From contig JAKVBZ010000024.1 of NCBI GenBank assembly GCA_022448645.1, positions 1 through 59,861 on the forward strand: a stretch of 59,861 nt of DNA, read 5' to 3'. Positions 9,415-19,431 of this stretch are shown piece after piece. The position numbers and the translations under genes are program-made. Positions within the stretch are counted from its first letter, which is position 1, and every line of letters starts with the position of its first letter. Source of the DNA: Pirellulaceae bacterium. Its GTDB lineage: Bacteria; Planctomycetota; Planctomycetia; Pirellulales; Pirellulaceae. The notes beneath the pieces were generated by a model. It ran no database searches and was not told where the DNA came from. It worked only from the letters and a program-made list of their open reading frames with translations.

Positions 9415-10962
9415 ATGTCCCATACGAAACGGTTGATGGTATTCATTGTGACTCTGGTAGTGACAGTGAGCTTGGCCCAAGCACAACATGATCCGCAACG
9501 CAATGCGACACAGGCGATCGCAGTAGGGGAAATTGCAAAAGCCCAACAAGAAGTGGCCCAAGGGGATGCGGACGATTCAGAAACGCATTTTGTAAGGACG
9601 ATGATTGCTTTGCAGCAAGGCGATCCAGCAGGGGCCATCGAAGCAGCTAGGCATGCTTTGGACACAGGTTTGCCATTTGATCGTTTGTTGGCCGGGCCCC
9701 GTGAGTTGCTATCGCAATTGTGGAACACTCAAGAGTTTCAGGAATGGTCGGCAGAGTATCAGGATATGGCACTCTTGCATGGTCCAATGTTGGGCCAAGT
9801 CACTGATCATGGTGCTTCGTTTTGGGTGCGAACTCGTAGCGAAGCTGAAGTCGCGATTAAGATAGGACACGACGTCTCAGAATCGACTATAACAAGCCGA
9901 ACACAGGATTTCACGGCGGTCATCACGGTTGAAGGCTTGTCCCCACAAACTCATTACGACTATCAAGTGCTCGTAGATGGCAGGCCACAGCCTGTCGAGA
10001 ACCCTTGCTTTACCACCTATCCCAAACAAGGTGAAGCAGCGAGTTTTGCTGTGGTATTTGGTGGTGGAGCAGCTTTCAATCCTAAATGGGAATACATGTG
10101 GGACACGATGCGTGATACTGATCCTCTGGCTCTGCTGATGTTGGGGGACAACGTCTACATCGATCAGCCGCAGGTTGTGTTATGCCAGCAATATTGCTAC
10201 TACCGCCGTCAGTCGCGTCCAGAATGGCGCCGGTTGGTATCAGGGACGGCGACCTATTCGATCTACGATGATCACGATTTTGGCACCAATGATTGTGCGG
10301 GGGGACCAGAAACCGATACACCTGCCTGGAAACGTCTCTCTTGGAAGACGTTTCGCCAAAATTGGATCAATCCCGTTTATGGAGGAGGAGAGTCTCAGCC
10401 GGGATGTTGGTTCGATTTTTACATCGGAGATGTTCATTTCATTTTGTTAGATGGCCGCTATTACCGGGACCCTCATCGCGGCAGCATGTTGGGGGCAGTG
10501 CAAAAGGAGTGGTTAAAAGAAACATTGCTTGCATCTCAGGGGACCTTCAAGGTGTTGGCATCGCCTGTACCTTGGTCTGTCGGCATCAAGCCCGGCAGTC
10601 GGGACACTTGGGATGGTTTTCCCGAAGAGCGAGAAGACATATTTTCATTTATCGAAGCGGAACGCATCGACGGTGTGTTTTTGATTGCAGCCGATCGCCA
10701 TCGTACCGATTTGCGCAAAACGGAGCGTGAGCACGGTTATGATTTGTTAGAGTTGGAAAGTTCACGCCTGACCAACAACCACACCCATAGTTTAGTGGAA
10801 TCTCCTGGTTGGATATGGGGCTACAACGAAACTTGTTCGTTTGCACGTATGCAATTTGATACGACTGCAGACGTTCCTCATGTAAGGTTCGAATGCATCA
10901 GTATTGACGGCAAAGTGATCCATCAACATGTGTTGAACATAGACGACATTCAACACCCTTAA
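9415..10962 (+). CDS. Exported PhoD-like alkaline phosphatase/phosphodiesterase
   Basis: A signal peptide (MSHTKRLMVFIVTLVVTVSL, cut after AQA) is followed by a roughly 100-residue helical region and a PhoD module. The PhoD N-terminal beta domain shows LGQVTDHGASFWVRTRS. Metal and catalytic motifs are MLGDNVYID, YSIYDDHDFGTND, VHFILLDGRYYRD and the final FLIAADRHRTDL. These match the calcium/iron PhoD phosphatase superfamily, which cleaves phosphomonoesters or diesters outside the cytoplasm. I chose the ATG at 9415 because it starts the signal peptide; the frame opens at 9310. It ends 276 nt before a convergent gene. Confidence 0.88.
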   Translation: MSHTKRLMVFIVTLVVTVSLAQAQHDPQRNATQAIAVGEIAKAQQEVAQGDADDSETHFVRTMIALQQGDPAGAIEAARHALDTGLPFDRLLAGPRELLSQLWNTQEFQEWSAEYQDMALLHGPMLGQVTDHGASFWVRTRSEAEVAIKIGHDVSESTITSRTQDFTAVITVEGLSPQTHYDYQVLVDGRPQPVENPCFTTYPKQGEAASFAVVFGGGAAFNPKWEYMWDTMRDTDPLALLMLGDNVYIDQPQVVLCQQYCYYRRQSRPEWRRLVSGTATYSIYDDHDFGTNDCAGGPETDTPAWKRLSWKTFRQNWINPVYGGGESQPGCWFDFYIGDVHFILLDGRYYRDPHRGSMLGAVQKEWLKETLLASQGTFKVLASPVPWSVGIKPGSRDTWDGFPEEREDIFSFIEAERIDGVFLIAADRHRTDLRKTEREHGYDLLELESSRLTNNHTHSLVESPGWIWGYNETCSFARMQFDTTADVPHVRFECISIDGKVIHQHVLNIDDIQHP

Positions 10963-11238
10963 CTAAAATCTAGTCCTGGTGAAATGTTACGCAGATCACG
11001 AACCTTCAAACACTTCTCGTCAACGTTCAGTTGGAAAGATTCACGACTAAAACGCGCACGACGTTCAAATGGTCTCGTCGTACGTCTGCTTACCGCGCAA
11101 GAACTTCGATTGCTTTCCTTGTTCTAAGTCAGAACTCCGTTTTTGGTGACAGTAGAGACGTGCTGTACCACCAATCATCGCAGGACGCCATTTTCTGCTT
11201 AACTCTATAGGATTTGTGTCGTGGACGGGCCAATAGGA

Positions 11239-14115
11239 TCAGACAATCTCCCGCTTGCGTCGTCCTGTTGCAAAGCGGGTATGCGAGACTGCAAAACATA
11301 TCAGCAACCCTGTCCAACTTAGCAGGCTGATGATTGCTCCGATGCGAACTGACACGGGTTGATATTGGAAAGTCAGACGGTGTGAACCGGCGGGCAGCAC
11401 GGCACCTCGCATTACCAAATTGGTGCGTACGATCGGAACGGTCCGTGCCTGATCGTCACCCTTGGTGACAACTTCAAGGTTCCAGCCCGGGTAGTATTGA
11501 TCTGCCAGCACGACAAGACTGGCCTCTGTCAAGAAAACTTCTAAATCTACTTGGTCAGGATCGTCCCGTGTCATTCGGATTTGTGGGGTACCAAAAGAAT
11601 AGATGCCTTCGGCAACCCTTTCTGGCTCCGGGATGCTCTCCCGTGTTACCTCGTTGACAGGACCGAATGCAAATGGCTGGTTTCGGAGATTTGACGTTGG
11701 CGAGCGCGTCGAGCGAACTTGGCGTAGGATCTTGTCGGCTACCTCTGCAAGCGGCCGATCCGGCGAGGGCAACCATTGCACATTGTCTATGGGCACCGCC
11801 CAGGCTCGGCTGATGCTGGTTGGGCGTGTTAGCCAACGAATGGTCGGTGAAAGATCAACGGGTACAGAGAACGGTGTTTCTTTCATAAAGGTTGGTAGGT
11901 TGGTGTCGGTTTCCAACTGAAGGAAATGGTTGACAGCGCAAGCATCTAGCCAATGCATGTAGAACTTATTTGAACTAGGTGAGGATCCTTTCAGCGACGA
12001 CATCGTGGCTCGAAAGTCGGCAGGCATCGCAGCGCCTCGAACCCCGAGTTGTCTCAACGGATATTGAAGGTGAAAGTTAGGGAAAAGCGTTTCTCGGTCC
12101 CATTTTAGAGCAGAAATATGACGGTTGACGGAGCCAGTACTTTCTAGCCACTGACTCGGATACGACGATGTGGTAGGCGTTCTCAGCCAACACTTGTGGG
12201 CAAGTGGAACTTTGGACGACTCCGTTGCTGAAGAAAGGAAGGTAGATGTCTGCCAGAGGTCACTCGGTGCGAACTGAACCATCCAACTGTGAGCAAATAC
12301 AAGTTCGATAGCTGTCACGACTAACAGGCCGAATCGCCAGTATCGGCCAGACCGGTTGTGATTCATCGGTACCGGATCGGGCGATTCTTGGTTGGTCTGC
12401 TCGTCAGCCTGTGGTTGTTGAAAGTGCTCGCTAGATACGATGTTGGGTCGCAAGGCTATCACGTAAAGGCAACATAGGATGAACGTTTGGCTCAAGGCCA
12501 TCATCATGTCACACCAAGATCGCCAAGCATCGAACCTGCCGAATACCAGGTCGGGAGGAACCTGTTCGGTAAGGAAACGATTCCAAAATGGAATACTAAT
12601 AAGACCGAGGACGATGCCAACCAATGTGCATACGGCCAAAAGGCTGGCCATTTTCTTCACAACTCGCGCATGAACCGGCAGTCGATCCCAACCGTAACCT
12701 GCCAGGAGGCTCAATCCGAGAGTTGTTACCACGAACAACTTGGCTGGGTAGCGAAAGACCGAATATCCTGGTAGCCAGGTGAACATCCACCAGTAGACGC
12801 CACCAACGGGCCGGCCGATGGGCGGGCCGGAGTGAGTTCCACCGCTGGCCAGGTAGCAGATTTCGCGCACGAGCCAGCCGACTCCATACTCACCGAGGCT
12901 TGCGAGGCCGAACACGGCGACAAGGCTCCATAGCCACTGCACGTTGGCTTCCGACGCTCGCCACTTCCAGGTGCTGAAAGCGAGCAAAAGGGGCATCATG
13001 CCCAGATAAATAGACGGTGCCCAGACTCGACCTTCTGCAGGAATGGCATTCCACCACCGACGGTGAATGGGATATTGGCAACCACCTAAATTGGGCCATA
13101 CCAGTTCGGCGTACCGCCACGGTCCTAGGCTGAATTGGTAGGCATGTGCTTGATGTGTGTCTGTGGGAGGTGCTCCCAAGATACCTTGGTACCAAGCACA
13201 AGGACTTGTTTGCTCTGCGGTTGTTCCGTCCCGAACATGGTTTTGTGTTACTAACTGCCAGATTGTAAAAGGTTGCGTCCGTTCGAGGCGATCGGTATGG
13301 CGAGCCCATTCGATTGAGGGTAACAGCTGCACAGCAGGCAGTGCGAACGACAGTCCGATTGCCAGTGTGGCCGCGTACAAACCAGCCATGGGCTTACAAT
13401 CATCTTGAAGTGTCGTTTGTTGGTCAGCAAGGACTGGGTGAGAACGACGAGCGACTTGGCGTTGACGAAAACGTCGCCACCATATCACAGCGCCGAGCAA
13501 TAGGAGTGCCAGGGTTGCGTGGTATCCGGTTTGTGGATCGCCTCCGAGGATCATCATGGAAACGGTTCCACCCCAAATGAGTACTTTGTTCATGTTGGGA
13601 TTCCACCAGATACATCGACCGGCCCACAAAGCTAACGGTAGCCACGCGGCACCAACTAAATAGATGACATTGCAATACTGTGATAAGACGCTCCCACTGA
13701 GTACATATGCTATGGAGGAGAGAGCAGCGCCTGGTCGACTAATTTGCCAACCACGCGCGCAGCCGTAGCATGTGACGGATGCGAGCAATAAGTGTGATAC
13801 GATGTAAAGGTGATAATTCGTTGGGTAATCCATTGGCAACAGAAATATGATCTTCGGCGGATAGCAGACTGCACTGGGGACGTTGGCGAGCAGGGGCTGG
13901 CCTAAGTTGTCATACGGATTCCAGGTCGGAAAACGACCTTGTAGCCATTGCGAATGGATGAATTCGTAGAGCGGATAGTAGAAATGTCCGGCATCACGAA
14001 ACACCAGCGACTGTTTTCCGTTCCAGCCAGGCCACATAAGCCACACGATGGGAATGACGATGCATAGAACGCATACGCAACGTGTGGTCCATGTCGTTTT
14101 AGACTGTGCTTCCAT
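11239..14115 (-). CDS. Large YfhO-like polytopic membrane protein
   Basis: This 958-residue protein has an N-terminal region with about a dozen membrane segments, then a long extracytoplasmic region and one or two further membrane segments at the C-terminus (IGAIISLLSWTGLLICFAV). The start region, with FRDAGHFYYPLYEFIHSQW, RFPTWNPYDNLGQPLLAN and YPPKIIFLLP, matches the YfhO family, GT-C-like proteins implicated in glycosylation of cell-envelope polymers. The C-terminal beta part (ADQYYPGWNLEV...GAVLPAGSHRLTFQYQP) is also typical. Specific substrate unknown. It is transcribed divergently from the aldehyde dehydrogenase gene. Confidence 0.88.
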   Translation of the reverse strand: MEAQSKTTWTTRCVCVLCIVIPIVWLMWPGWNGKQSLVFRDAGHFYYPLYEFIHSQWLQGRFPTWNPYDNLGQPLLANVPSAVCYPPKIIFLLPMDYPTNYHLYIVSHLLLASVTCYGCARGWQISRPGAALSSIAYVLSGSVLSQYCNVIYLVGAAWLPLALWAGRCIWWNPNMNKVLIWGGTVSMMILGGDPQTGYHATLALLLLGAVIWWRRFRQRQVARRSHPVLADQQTTLQDDCKPMAGLYAATLAIGLSFALPAVQLLPSIEWARHTDRLERTQPFTIWQLVTQNHVRDGTTAEQTSPCAWYQGILGAPPTDTHQAHAYQFSLGPWRYAELVWPNLGGCQYPIHRRWWNAIPAEGRVWAPSIYLGMMPLLLAFSTWKWRASEANVQWLWSLVAVFGLASLGEYGVGWLVREICYLASGGTHSGPPIGRPVGGVYWWMFTWLPGYSVFRYPAKLFVVTTLGLSLLAGYGWDRLPVHARVVKKMASLLAVCTLVGIVLGLISIPFWNRFLTEQVPPDLVFGRFDAWRSWCDMMMALSQTFILCCLYVIALRPNIVSSEHFQQPQADEQTNQESPDPVPMNHNRSGRYWRFGLLVVTAIELVFAHSWMVQFAPSDLWQTSTFLSSATESSKVPLAHKCWLRTPTTSSYPSQWLESTGSVNRHISALKWDRETLFPNFHLQYPLRQLGVRGAAMPADFRATMSSLKGSSPSSNKFYMHWLDACAVNHFLQLETDTNLPTFMKETPFSVPVDLSPTIRWLTRPTSISRAWAVPIDNVQWLPSPDRPLAEVADKILRQVRSTRSPTSNLRNQPFAFGPVNEVTRESIPEPERVAEGIYSFGTPQIRMTRDDPDQVDLEVFLTEASLVVLADQYYPGWNLEVVTKGDDQARTVPIVRTNLVMRGAVLPAGSHRLTFQYQPVSVRIGAIISLLSWTGLLICFAVSHTRFATGRRKREIV

Positions 14116-14553
14116 CGTCTTTCATTCTCACTCTACGTGAGCGGGCGCATGGAGAGTGGATTTGTTGTGATGCGTGAGCCGATTGCGTTAGCGTCGGTTT
14201 GCCAAGTGTGGTTTGTGTAACTGGGCCTCCCGAGACTAGTATCTACGGCCCAGTACCAAAGTGATTGTGATGATTTGAAACAGGGGCCGTCAACACGAAC
14301 TCGAATGATCGAGAGACGTTTCCGAAATCGCATCTTCTCTGGTGGCCTTATTGGACTCCATGTCGGTTTGGTGACTGGATCGATGGCGACCAGAGGTGCT
14401 ACAATGGCTGACTTTCCCAAAATTCAGATTGGTTGCTCTTTACGGCCGCTCTGGGCGTCGATGGGTTGTGACCGATCAAAACTCATTCATTCAAAACTCA
14501 TTCCGATTACATGTGGTTGTCCGCAAAGGGCGTCCAGAGAAAGGATCAGATCA
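14116..14553. other. Divergent intergenic region
   Basis: This is the shared upstream region of the YfhO-like gene and the aldehyde dehydrogenase. The dehydrogenase frame stays open upstream to 14275, but that part does not resemble the family. No consensus promoter or repeat stands out. Confidence 0.4.
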
Positions 14554-16023
14554 ATGTCGACGGCAGTAGCAAATTCTCTGGAGATGAAGAATACGCAACT
14601 TTATATCAATGGAAAGTGGGTTGATGGACAAGAGGGAGAGACTCTGGGCGTCATTAACCCGGCAACCGAGGATGTGGTTGCTACCATTTCTTACGGCAAT
14701 GCTGCCGACGCGCGTCACGCGCTGGAGTCTGCTCAAGCAGCATTGCCGGGGTGGAAAAAACTTAGTGTTTACGATCGCACCGCCAAAGTGAAACGCATCG
14801 CCGAATTAATGCGCGAAAACGTTGACTACCTGGCCGAAGCGCTCACGATGGAACAAGGTAAACCTTTGCCCGAGGCCCGGGCAGAGACGATGGCTAGTGC
14901 GGCGACTTTTGAGTGGTTTGCTGAAGAGGCAAAACGTGCCTACGGCAGGACGATTCCATCCAACGTTCCCAACAAAAGATTGTTTACAGTAAGGCACCCA
15001 GTAGGCGTTTGTGCCGCAGTATCGCCGTGGAATTTCCCCCTGATACTGCAGGCTCGTAAAATCGCACCAGCGATGGCGGTCGGATGTACGTCAGTCTCTC
15101 GTCCTGCAAGCCAGACTCCGCTTTGTTTGTTGCGTTTGTTTGAACTGATGGAGCAAGTGGATCTTCCACCAGGCGTTGTCAATCTGGTGATGGGGCCGGC
15201 GGCTCCCATAATGCAGGAGTTTATGACCAACCGTATTTGTCGCAAGATTTCGTTTACAGGTTCTACTGAAGTCGGCAAAGAACTGATCCGGCAATCGGCC
15301 GATCAAGTGAAACGGCTTAGTCTAGAACTGGGTGGGCACGCACCCGTTTTGATCTTTCCGGATGTCAACGTTGAAGCTGCTGCCAAAGCAACGGTGATTG
15401 GCAAGTTCCGTAACAACGGCCAGGTCTGTATCGCTCCGACTCGTTTCTATGCTGAGAAGTCGATTGAAAGCGAATATATCGAGGCTTGTGTCGAAGAAGC
15501 GAAGAAGTTGAAACTGGGGAATGGAATGGACGAGGGCGTTCAGATCGGACCGATGTTCGAATCTTCGGCAATGGATAAGACAGAATCGTTCATTGACGAC
15601 GCTCGAAGCAAAGGGGCAGATTGTCTCGTAGGAGGCGCACGCTCGACTCGTTTCGAAAAAGGATACTTCTTCGAGCCGACAGTATTGACCGGCATGAAAG
15701 ACAACATGGCCGTCATGACTGAAGAGCCGTTTGGTCCTGTCATGCCGATACTAGATTTTTCGTCGATTGACGAGGCAATCGAAAAGGCTAACCAGACACA
15801 CTTTGGATTAGCCGCCTACGTGCTAACGAACGATGTTAATGCTGTGATGAAATGTGCCGATGGCCTCGAGTTTGGCGTGATTGGTATCAATGATCCGGTT
15901 CCCGCTGTGCCCCAGGCTCCATTTGGTGGCTTAAAAGAATCGGGCGTAGGCAAGGAAAATGCCATTGAGGGGCTGGATGCGTATCTGGAAACCAAGTGCG
16001 TGTCACTCATGCTCAAAGAGTAG
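14554..16023 (+). CDS. NAD(P)-dependent aldehyde dehydrogenase, succinate-semialdehyde type
   Basis: The 489-residue enzyme shows the aldehyde dehydrogenase core: AVSPWNFPLILQARKIAPA, FTGSTEVGKEL, the general-base motif LELGGHAPV, the catalytic cysteine in NNGQVCIAPTRF, EEPFGPVMP and PFGGLKESGVGKE. Overall it fits the GabD/succinate-semialdehyde group, which converts succinate semialdehyde to succinate. The segment usually reading ...KPAxxTP has Arg in place of the conserved cofactor-binding Lys (SRPASQTP). The start at 14554 is chosen because AAAGGA sits 8 nt upstream. A second ATG at 14584 is possible. The gene stands alone. Confidence 0.92.
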   Translation: MSTAVANSLEMKNTQLYINGKWVDGQEGETLGVINPATEDVVATISYGNAADARHALESAQAALPGWKKLSVYDRTAKVKRIAELMRENVDYLAEALTMEQGKPLPEARAETMASAATFEWFAEEAKRAYGRTIPSNVPNKRLFTVRHPVGVCAAVSPWNFPLILQARKIAPAMAVGCTSVSRPASQTPLCLLRLFELMEQVDLPPGVVNLVMGPAAPIMQEFMTNRICRKISFTGSTEVGKELIRQSADQVKRLSLELGGHAPVLIFPDVNVEAAAKATVIGKFRNNGQVCIAPTRFYAEKSIESEYIEACVEEAKKLKLGNGMDEGVQIGPMFESSAMDKTESFIDDARSKGADCLVGGARSTRFEKGYFFEPTVLTGMKDNMAVMTEEPFGPVMPILDFSSIDEAIEKANQTHFGLAAYVLTNDVNAVMKCADGLEFGVIGINDPVPAVPQAPFGGLKESGVGKENAIEGLDAYLETKCVSLMLKE

Positions 16024-16215
16024 AAAAGTAGTTTAGGCGAGCTGACTGCACATGTTGCTTGGGAAAGTAGCTTGGCCCCCGGCCCGAGCACGGTTTCTTG
16101 TCATGCTCGTTCTGGCGATTTGCTTCAGAACGCTAAGAGATTTTTTTGCTTAGGATGCCCGATATTGGTACGCAAAAGAACCGTAAGTGTATTCGCCGGG
16201 GTTCACCCTAACGGC

Positions 16216-16827
16216 TTAGTGATCCTGTTCGCAGGCTTGCAATACCTTGATGTATTCACGCATCCATTCCCAGCCGTCCCGCGCCCCACGGGCAGTGACG
16301 AGTTTTCCGTCGACCATGACAGGTCCGGCTACGTACGTGGCGCCGCAGACCTCGGCGTCAAACTGGCACTTGGGGACCGTGGTAATCTTTTTACCTTGGA
16401 TGACGCCGGCGGTGGCTAAGACTTCGATCCCGTGACACACCGAGCCGATAGGACGACCGGTTTCGGCTATCGAGCGAACGACACGTATGAGATCTTCGTC
16501 GTCGCGAATGTATTCAGGAGCACGACCACCACTTACCAGCAGACCGGCATATTCTTCGGGACGGATGTCAGCAAATGCGATGTCTGCGTCGATCAAATAG
16601 CCGGATGATTCGCGCGTGATATCCCAGCCCTCAGGCCGTTGATGCTGAACCATGGCGTAGGTGCGGACTTCGGGCGCGGCGATGACGACTTGATAGTTCT
16701 CTTCCTGTAATCGCATCCAGGGATACAGCGTGTCAACGATTTCCGTGGCGTCGCCTATTACCAATAAAATTTTGCCGCGAATTTCATCTTTTTGACGGGC
16801 TGTGATGACGCTGGCTTCGGTTTTCAT
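16216..16827 (-). CDS. DJ-1/PfpI family protein (class I glutamine amidotransferase-like)
   Basis: The 203-residue protein has the DJ-1/PfpI fold pattern: KILLVIGDATEIVDTLYPWMRLQEE at the start, EYAGLLVSGGRAPEYIRDDEDLIRVVR in the middle and the nucleophile elbow GSVCHGIEVLATAG with the reactive cysteine at about residue 130. Members include intracellular peptidases, chaperones and deglycases; which applies cannot be decided. It lies 36 nt downstream of the UlaG-like gene on the same strand, so the two are probably one transcript. Confidence 0.85.
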   Translation of the reverse strand: MKTEASVITARQKDEIRGKILLVIGDATEIVDTLYPWMRLQEENYQVVIAAPEVRTYAMVQHQRPEGWDITRESSGYLIDADIAFADIRPEEYAGLLVSGGRAPEYIRDDEDLIRVVRSIAETGRPIGSVCHGIEVLATAGVIQGKKITTVPKCQFDAEVCGATYVAGPVMVDGKLVTARGARDGWEWMREYIKVLQACEQDH

Positions 16828-16863
16828 GCGTGCAAGTTCCGGGGGTGTGATAAGCAGATTTGG

Positions 16864-17673
16864 CTACTGCTCGACTTTTGTTCCGTAAGGGCTGATGAGA
16901 ACTTTGAGATCAGGAAACTTAACTTTTGCATAATTTGCGAAAAGCTGTGGGTCCTCTTGGTTGTGCGCAAACATGTCGTAGTGGGTGGGTACGGTCAAAC
17001 CGGGTTGAATAGCCCCTGCCAGATCGACCGCTTCCTGGTAGGTCATATTGCCGATCGTACCTGTGGCGAAGCGTTCCGCGTCACGTCCGTTGATTGGTAG
17101 GAAGGCCAGTGCCAGGGGGGTATGTTGTTTCAACCGAGTCTCCAAACCTTCATACTTGATGGTGTCTCCTGCATGGTAGACCTTTGTGCCGTCAGATTCC
17201 AGCACGACTCCCAGGTAGGGGTACCGTCCCGTTTCGGGATCTTGATCTAGGAATTCGTGCGCTGCGGCGACGCCTGTCAGCTTGATACCGCCCACGTCGA
17301 GGCTGGTCCCGTCGTCGAGACCTAAAATCCGCTCGGCAGGAATTCCTTGCTCCGAGATAACACTCTCGCGCACCAGATCGGGAACAACGAACGTGGCATT
17401 CGTGGCTCGTGCAATGTCAGGCCATACCTTGCGATCGATATGGTCTCCATGATCATGCGTGCCAATCACGATATCCGCATGCGCCATTTGTTCCGGTATG
17501 AACAGCGGAGGCACCAAACGCGCATCCTTCGGTGACAAATACGGGTCGATATAGATGATTCGACCACCAAATTTCAGAATGAAGCTGTGTTGCCCTAGCC
17601 ACCAAAAGGCGACGTTTCCTGTTGGAACGTCGGCGGCGTCAATGTCGGCAATAAGTTGATCTCCGGTTAGCAT
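16864..17673 (-). CDS. UlaG-like metallo-beta-lactamase-fold hydrolase
   Basis: This 269-residue protein has the beta-lactamase-like metal site GTHDHGDHID (about residues 72-81), a first strand WWLGQHSFILKFGGRIIYIDPYLS, a further ligand region VYHAGDT and a C-terminal VPTHYDMF. That set matches the UlaG group (L-ascorbate-6-phosphate lactonase and relatives). No other ascorbate genes are near, so the substrate is open. It is the first gene of a pair with the DJ-1/PfpI gene. An ATG at 17673 sits shortly after a run of purines (complement of 17676-17696). Confidence 0.88.
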   Translation of the reverse strand: MLTGDQLIADIDAADVPTGNVAFWWLGQHSFILKFGGRIIYIDPYLSPKDARLVPPLFIPEQMAHADIVIGTHDHGDHIDRKVWPDIARATNATFVVPDLVRESVISEQGIPAERILGLDDGTSLDVGGIKLTGVAAAHEFLDQDPETGRYPYLGVVLESDGTKVYHAGDTIKYEGLETRLKQHTPLALAFLPINGRDAERFATGTIGNMTYQEAVDLAGAIQPGLTVPTHYDMFAHNQEDPQLFANYAKVKFPDLKVLISPYGTKVEQ

Positions 17674-17761
17674 GACGTGAGGTAGTACCTTTTTAAAGTG
17701 GAAATGAAATCAATGAGGTACCGCCATTTGATACCGGTTTTGGCAGGTGACTTCAAGTCGG

Positions 17762-18919
17762 TCAGTTATGGTCCTTCGCATTTGATTGCAACCAATCCAG
17801 GTCGAAACGAGCGAAAACGAGCGATTCGTAAGGACTGTTTGTTCCCGCCTCGTAAAAACAACCAATCGTATCGTCGGCCAAAACTGTGAGGCATGAATAG
17901 GCAGCGGGCCCTGCATGTAATCGTCTAGCCCACGGCCAGGTTTGTCCTTCGTTCTTGCTGAGTCGAACCGTGAGTCGGTGGCGTGTCGAAGATGATGCGG
18001 GATTGGAAAACAGCAAATATTTGTAGTTGTTGCTCGATGTATCGGCTGTTTGATACGTCAATAAACTGGCTTGGCAAATGGGTTCGACCAGTGTGTCGTC
18101 GAACGATAATTCCGACCAGGTTTCACCTGCGTCGACGCTTGTCGCGATGGCCCTTTTACTTCCGCGGTCAGGGCGGCCTCCAGCAGTTCCCCAGTAGTTG
18201 CGCATGTTCAGCATCAGGCTTCCGTTAGCCAGCTCGACGACCTGGCATTCGTCCGTATGCTGATCTAACGAACCTCCCAATTGCCAGGTCTGGCCGCTGT
18301 CATCGCTGTAAAACACGTGCGAAACCATCACGCGTTGACCATCGATGACCCTGCTGTGATCACAGGGAATGACCAGTCGGCCCGGTTTCTGGCCACGTTG
18401 CAGTTGAATGCCGACGCCCGGCCCTGTGGCAATCCATCCCCATTCGGTGCGTGTCACGCTGGAGGAGATATCTTTGGGGGGGGACCATTTCTGGCCGTCG
18501 TCTTGGCTGGATGTCACCAAGACATGCTTGTTGTCGCGGCAAAGGGTGAGCCAGATTGTTCCGGTTGTGGCATCGACAACAGGACACGGATTGCCGATGG
18601 TGACGTTAGCGGTGCCGCCTTCTTCGTGGACGAGCTCCAACGGCCCCCAAGTGCGACCTTGATCGTGACTGCGTTTCAGAAGCAAGTCGATATCTCCATC
18701 GTCAGCCGCACTGGTCTTGCGACCTTCGCAAAATGCCAGCACAGTACCTTGGGGAGTGACGACGACGGATGGAATCCTGAACATGCTGTAACCTTCCTGG
18801 CCACTCACGAACACATTCGTGCGGAAGACTTCTTCGGCAGTAGCAACACCCTCGAAAAGTGTGTAACCAAATACACAAAAACATGCAAGCAACAGGCAGC
18901 AGGGCCGAATCATTGTCAA
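17762..18919 (-). CDS. Exported sialidase (GH33-like exo-alpha-sialidase)
   Basis: A signal peptide (hydrophobic residues 7-22, cut near ATA-EE) leads into a six-bladed sialidase propeller. The FRIPSVVV motif carries the first catalytic arginine. Five Asp-box repeats are visible: SHDQGRTW, SQDDGQKW, SDDSGQTW, SVDAGETW and SKNEGQTW. GDIDLLLKRS and the late YSCLTVLADDTIGCFYEAG (acid/Tyr region) are also typical. It probably releases terminal sialic acid or a related sugar from glycans outside the cytoplasm. It lies 88 nt upstream of the UlaG-like gene on the same strand. A long plus-strand frame over 18281-19114 is antisense. Confidence 0.88.
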   Translation of the reverse strand: MTMIRPCCLLLACFCVFGYTLFEGVATAEEVFRTNVFVSGQEGYSMFRIPSVVVTPQGTVLAFCEGRKTSAADDGDIDLLLKRSHDQGRTWGPLELVHEEGGTANVTIGNPCPVVDATTGTIWLTLCRDNKHVLVTSSQDDGQKWSPPKDISSSVTRTEWGWIATGPGVGIQLQRGQKPGRLVIPCDHSRVIDGQRVMVSHVFYSDDSGQTWQLGGSLDQHTDECQVVELANGSLMLNMRNYWGTAGGRPDRGSKRAIATSVDAGETWSELSFDDTLVEPICQASLLTYQTADTSSNNYKYLLFSNPASSSTRHRLTVRLSKNEGQTWPWARRLHAGPAAYSCLTVLADDTIGCFYEAGTNSPYESLVFARFDLDWLQSNAKDHN

Positions 18920-19431
18920 ATACCTCCGGGTTGTACCATAAGTGATGCTATCCGAGTCGGACTTGCATCGGAATTTCAGTGCGCTGACAGTTTAACGTTG
19001 CGAATTCACGGTATGCATTTTATATGGACTTTATGCTTGTGCCATTTTACCCGCTCTTGCGGACGCTGCATCCAGCTGTCAACAGTTAATTCTTGGAAAG
19101 CGTTTAAGGATTAGGTGAATTTTCCGATGTCGACACCTGATAAGGAAAAGAAATCATTTGCGGCGGGCCGTGAAGTTCTCGGAAGTTGGACTCATGACCA
19201 TCGAATACACGCCACAATGTGTTAGCGGGCACGTTCTTGGGACTCTTTGGGGATTGCTGATTCTAGCTGAGCTCAGACCTGCCCTCGTGATGGGTTGGTG
19301 TTGTACGTTGATATAGATTGGACGGTGCGGCTGTTGGTTTGTCCAGCAGTGTTGTCGTGTTTGGTTGTTGCACCGCGGACAAGCCTACAGTGCCACGCGA
19401 AATCGACATTTCGTCAAGCGGAAAATCCGAA
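18920..19431. other. Gap with one possible tiny open frame
   Basis: Upstream of the sialidase there is no recognisable gene. A plus-strand frame of 32 codons at 19127-19225 starts behind AAGGATTAGG and encodes a hydrophilic peptide beginning MSTPDKEKKSF. I cannot say whether it is real. The rest holds no repeat or RNA that I can see. Confidence 0.3.

Noticed and set aside
18281..19114. Plus-strand frame of 277 codons
   Set aside because: It is antisense to the sialidase, which has five Asp boxes; the plus frame is Cys-rich and without motifs.
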